Part shown: positions 5,702 to 6,584 of the stretch, in pieces
Position numbering within the stretch: the first letter of the stretch is position 1
Layout of the letters: each line of letters begins with the position of its first letter
Assembly (NCBI GenBank): GCA_945906975.1
Contig: CAMDRY010000186.1
Location: 1-6,584 of the forward strand
From: Bordetella parapertussis
GTDB lineage: Bacteria > Pseudomonadota > Gammaproteobacteria > Burkholderiales > SG8-39
Direction: 5' to 3'
DNA: 6,584 nt
Translations under genes and position numbers: made by a program
Notes under the pieces: generated by a model
What the model saw: only the letters and a program-made list of their open reading frames with translations
Told to the model about the DNA's origin: nothing
Database searches by the model: none

Positions 5702-6584
5702 AGCCGCTTGAGGGGGTAAAGGTTCTGGAGCTCGGGCAGCTTATCGCCGGGCCGTTTGCGGGCAAGACGTTCGCGGAGTTTGGTGCCGAGGTGATTAAGA
5801 TCGAACCGCCGGCAACCGAAGACAGCACCGGCGGCGATCCGCTGCGCGGCTGGCGCCACCTGCACAATGGCACGTCGTTGTGGTGGTACCTGCAGGGCCG
5901 CAACAAGAAATCAGTCACGGCCAACATGCGCACGCCCGAGGGCCAGGAGATTGTGCGCCGCCTGGCCAAGGACGCGGACATCCTGATTGAGAATTTTCGC
6001 CCGGGCACCATGGAGAAATGGGGTCTGGGTTACGAGGCGCTGTCCAGGGACAATCCGGGTCTTGTGATGTTGCGCCTGTCCGGATTCGGCCAGACCGGTC
6101 CGATGCGTGATCAGGCGGGGTTTGGCGCGGTCGCCGAATCGATGGGCGGGATGCGTTTTCTCACCGGCTTTCCCGACCGGCCGCCGGTGCGCTTGAATCT
6201 TTCGATCGGCGATGCGCTTGCCTCGCTGCATGGCGTGGTTGGCGCGATGATGGCGCTGCATCACCGCAATATGAATGGCGGCAAAGGCCAGGTGGTGGAT
6301 GTCGCGCTCTATGAGGCGGTGTTCAACATGCTCGAGAGTTCGCTGCCCGATTACGACATGTTTGGCGAAATACGCCAGAGAACGGGTACCAACCTCAGCG
6401 GCATCGTTCCTTCGAACACTTATCTCACCCGTGACAACCAGCATGTGATTATTGCCGGTAATGGCGACAGCATTTTCAAGCGCCTCATGGCGTTGATCGG
6501 GCGACAGGATCTCGCCGACGATACGTCGCTCGCGGACAATGCCGGCCGCGCCAAGCGCGCGGACGAACTCGACCGGGTAATCGG
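5698..6584 (+). CDS. CaiB/BaiF (class III) CoA-transferase, 3' end outside window
   Basis: This open frame runs from ATG 5698 to the window edge, giving 295 residues of a family usually about 390-430 long. The N-terminus [36 protein letters not shown] is the canonical start. [52 protein letters not shown] (about 62-113) and [19 protein letters not shown] (125-143) follow. D172 in [10 protein letters not shown] aligns with the catalytic aspartate that forms the acyl-CoA anhydride intermediate, and [17 protein letters not shown] (193-209) is also typical. The enzyme moves CoA between carboxylic acids in the cytoplasm; the acids cannot be told from sequence. Its start overlaps the recR stop (ATGA), and GGAGG (5689-5693) sits 4 bases ahead. 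Co-expression with recR is likely, but a functional link to repair is doubtful. Confidence 0.93.
   Translation, partial: MKPLEGVKVLELGQLIAGPFAGKTFAEFGAEVIKIEPPATEDSTGGDPLRGWRHLHNGTSLWWYLQGRNKKSVTANMRTPEGQEIVRRLAKDADILIENFRPGTMEKWGLGYEALSRDNPGLVMLRLSGFGQTGPMRDQAGFGAVAESMGGMRFLTGFPDRPPVRLNLSIGDALASLHGVVGAMMALHHRNMNGGKGQVVDVALYEAVFNMLESSLPDYDMFGEIRQRTGTNLSGIVPSNTYLTRDNQHVIIAGNGDSIFKRLMALIGRQDLADDTSLADNAGRAKRADELDRVI

Noticed and set aside
5911..6444. A minus-strand open frame of 177 codons opposite the CoA-transferase
   Set aside because: The plus-strand frame is a clear CaiB/BaiF protein running off the window; the antisense frame is its shadow.
1..6584. CRISPR array, toxin-antitoxin pair or other defence system
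   Set aside because: No regularly spaced repeats of suitable length and no defence-type genes are seen on either strand.

Overview
The window looks like a chromosomal segment of a GC-rich proteobacterium, most likely a betaproteobacterium (Burkholderiales-like). The reasons are the order SRP RNA - dnaX - ybaB - recR, a recR overlapped by a class III CoA-transferase, a tRNA-Ser(GGA) nearby, and aromatic-catabolism enzymes of the salicylate/anthranilate oxygenase type. This placement is inferred from gene content and codon style; no database search was possible.

Layout. (1) Bases 1-555, plus strand: the last 41 codons of what looks like a serine-type site-specific recombinase, overlapped by a small helix-turn-helix ORF, then a very AT-rich 64-base stretch with a short direct repeat. 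This looks like the edge of an integrated element, stopping exactly at the 3' end of a tRNA gene. (2) 556-646, minus: tRNA-Ser(GGA), complete with an encoded CCA. (3) 802-2567, minus: a translationally coupled pair encoding the alpha and beta subunits of a Rieske non-heme-iron aromatic-ring hydroxylase, with no ferredoxin, reductase or regulator in the window. (4) 2568-2882: a divergent intergenic region with a 21-bp dyad and a heptamer repeat on the oxygenase side, and a promoter for the SRP RNA on the other. (5) 2883-6584, plus: 4.5S SRP RNA, a perfect 13-bp hairpin, then dnaX, ybaB, recR and the start of a CaiB/BaiF CoA-transferase that runs off the right edge.

How they fit together. The right half is a housekeeping block: protein targeting (SRP RNA), clamp loading (DnaX), a nucleoid-associated protein (YbaB) and recombinational repair (RecR). 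The CoA-transferase is coupled to recR by an ATGA overlap, so it is probably co-transcribed, although its reaction is metabolic. The oxygenase pair is a separate catabolic unit pointing the other way and needs electron-transfer partners encoded elsewhere. The left end is accessory DNA.

I found no convincing new biological system. The points most worth a second look are the element/tRNA junction, the orphan oxygenase pair with its dyad operator candidate, the A6 slippage candidate in dnaX, and the alternative hairpins between ybaB and recR.
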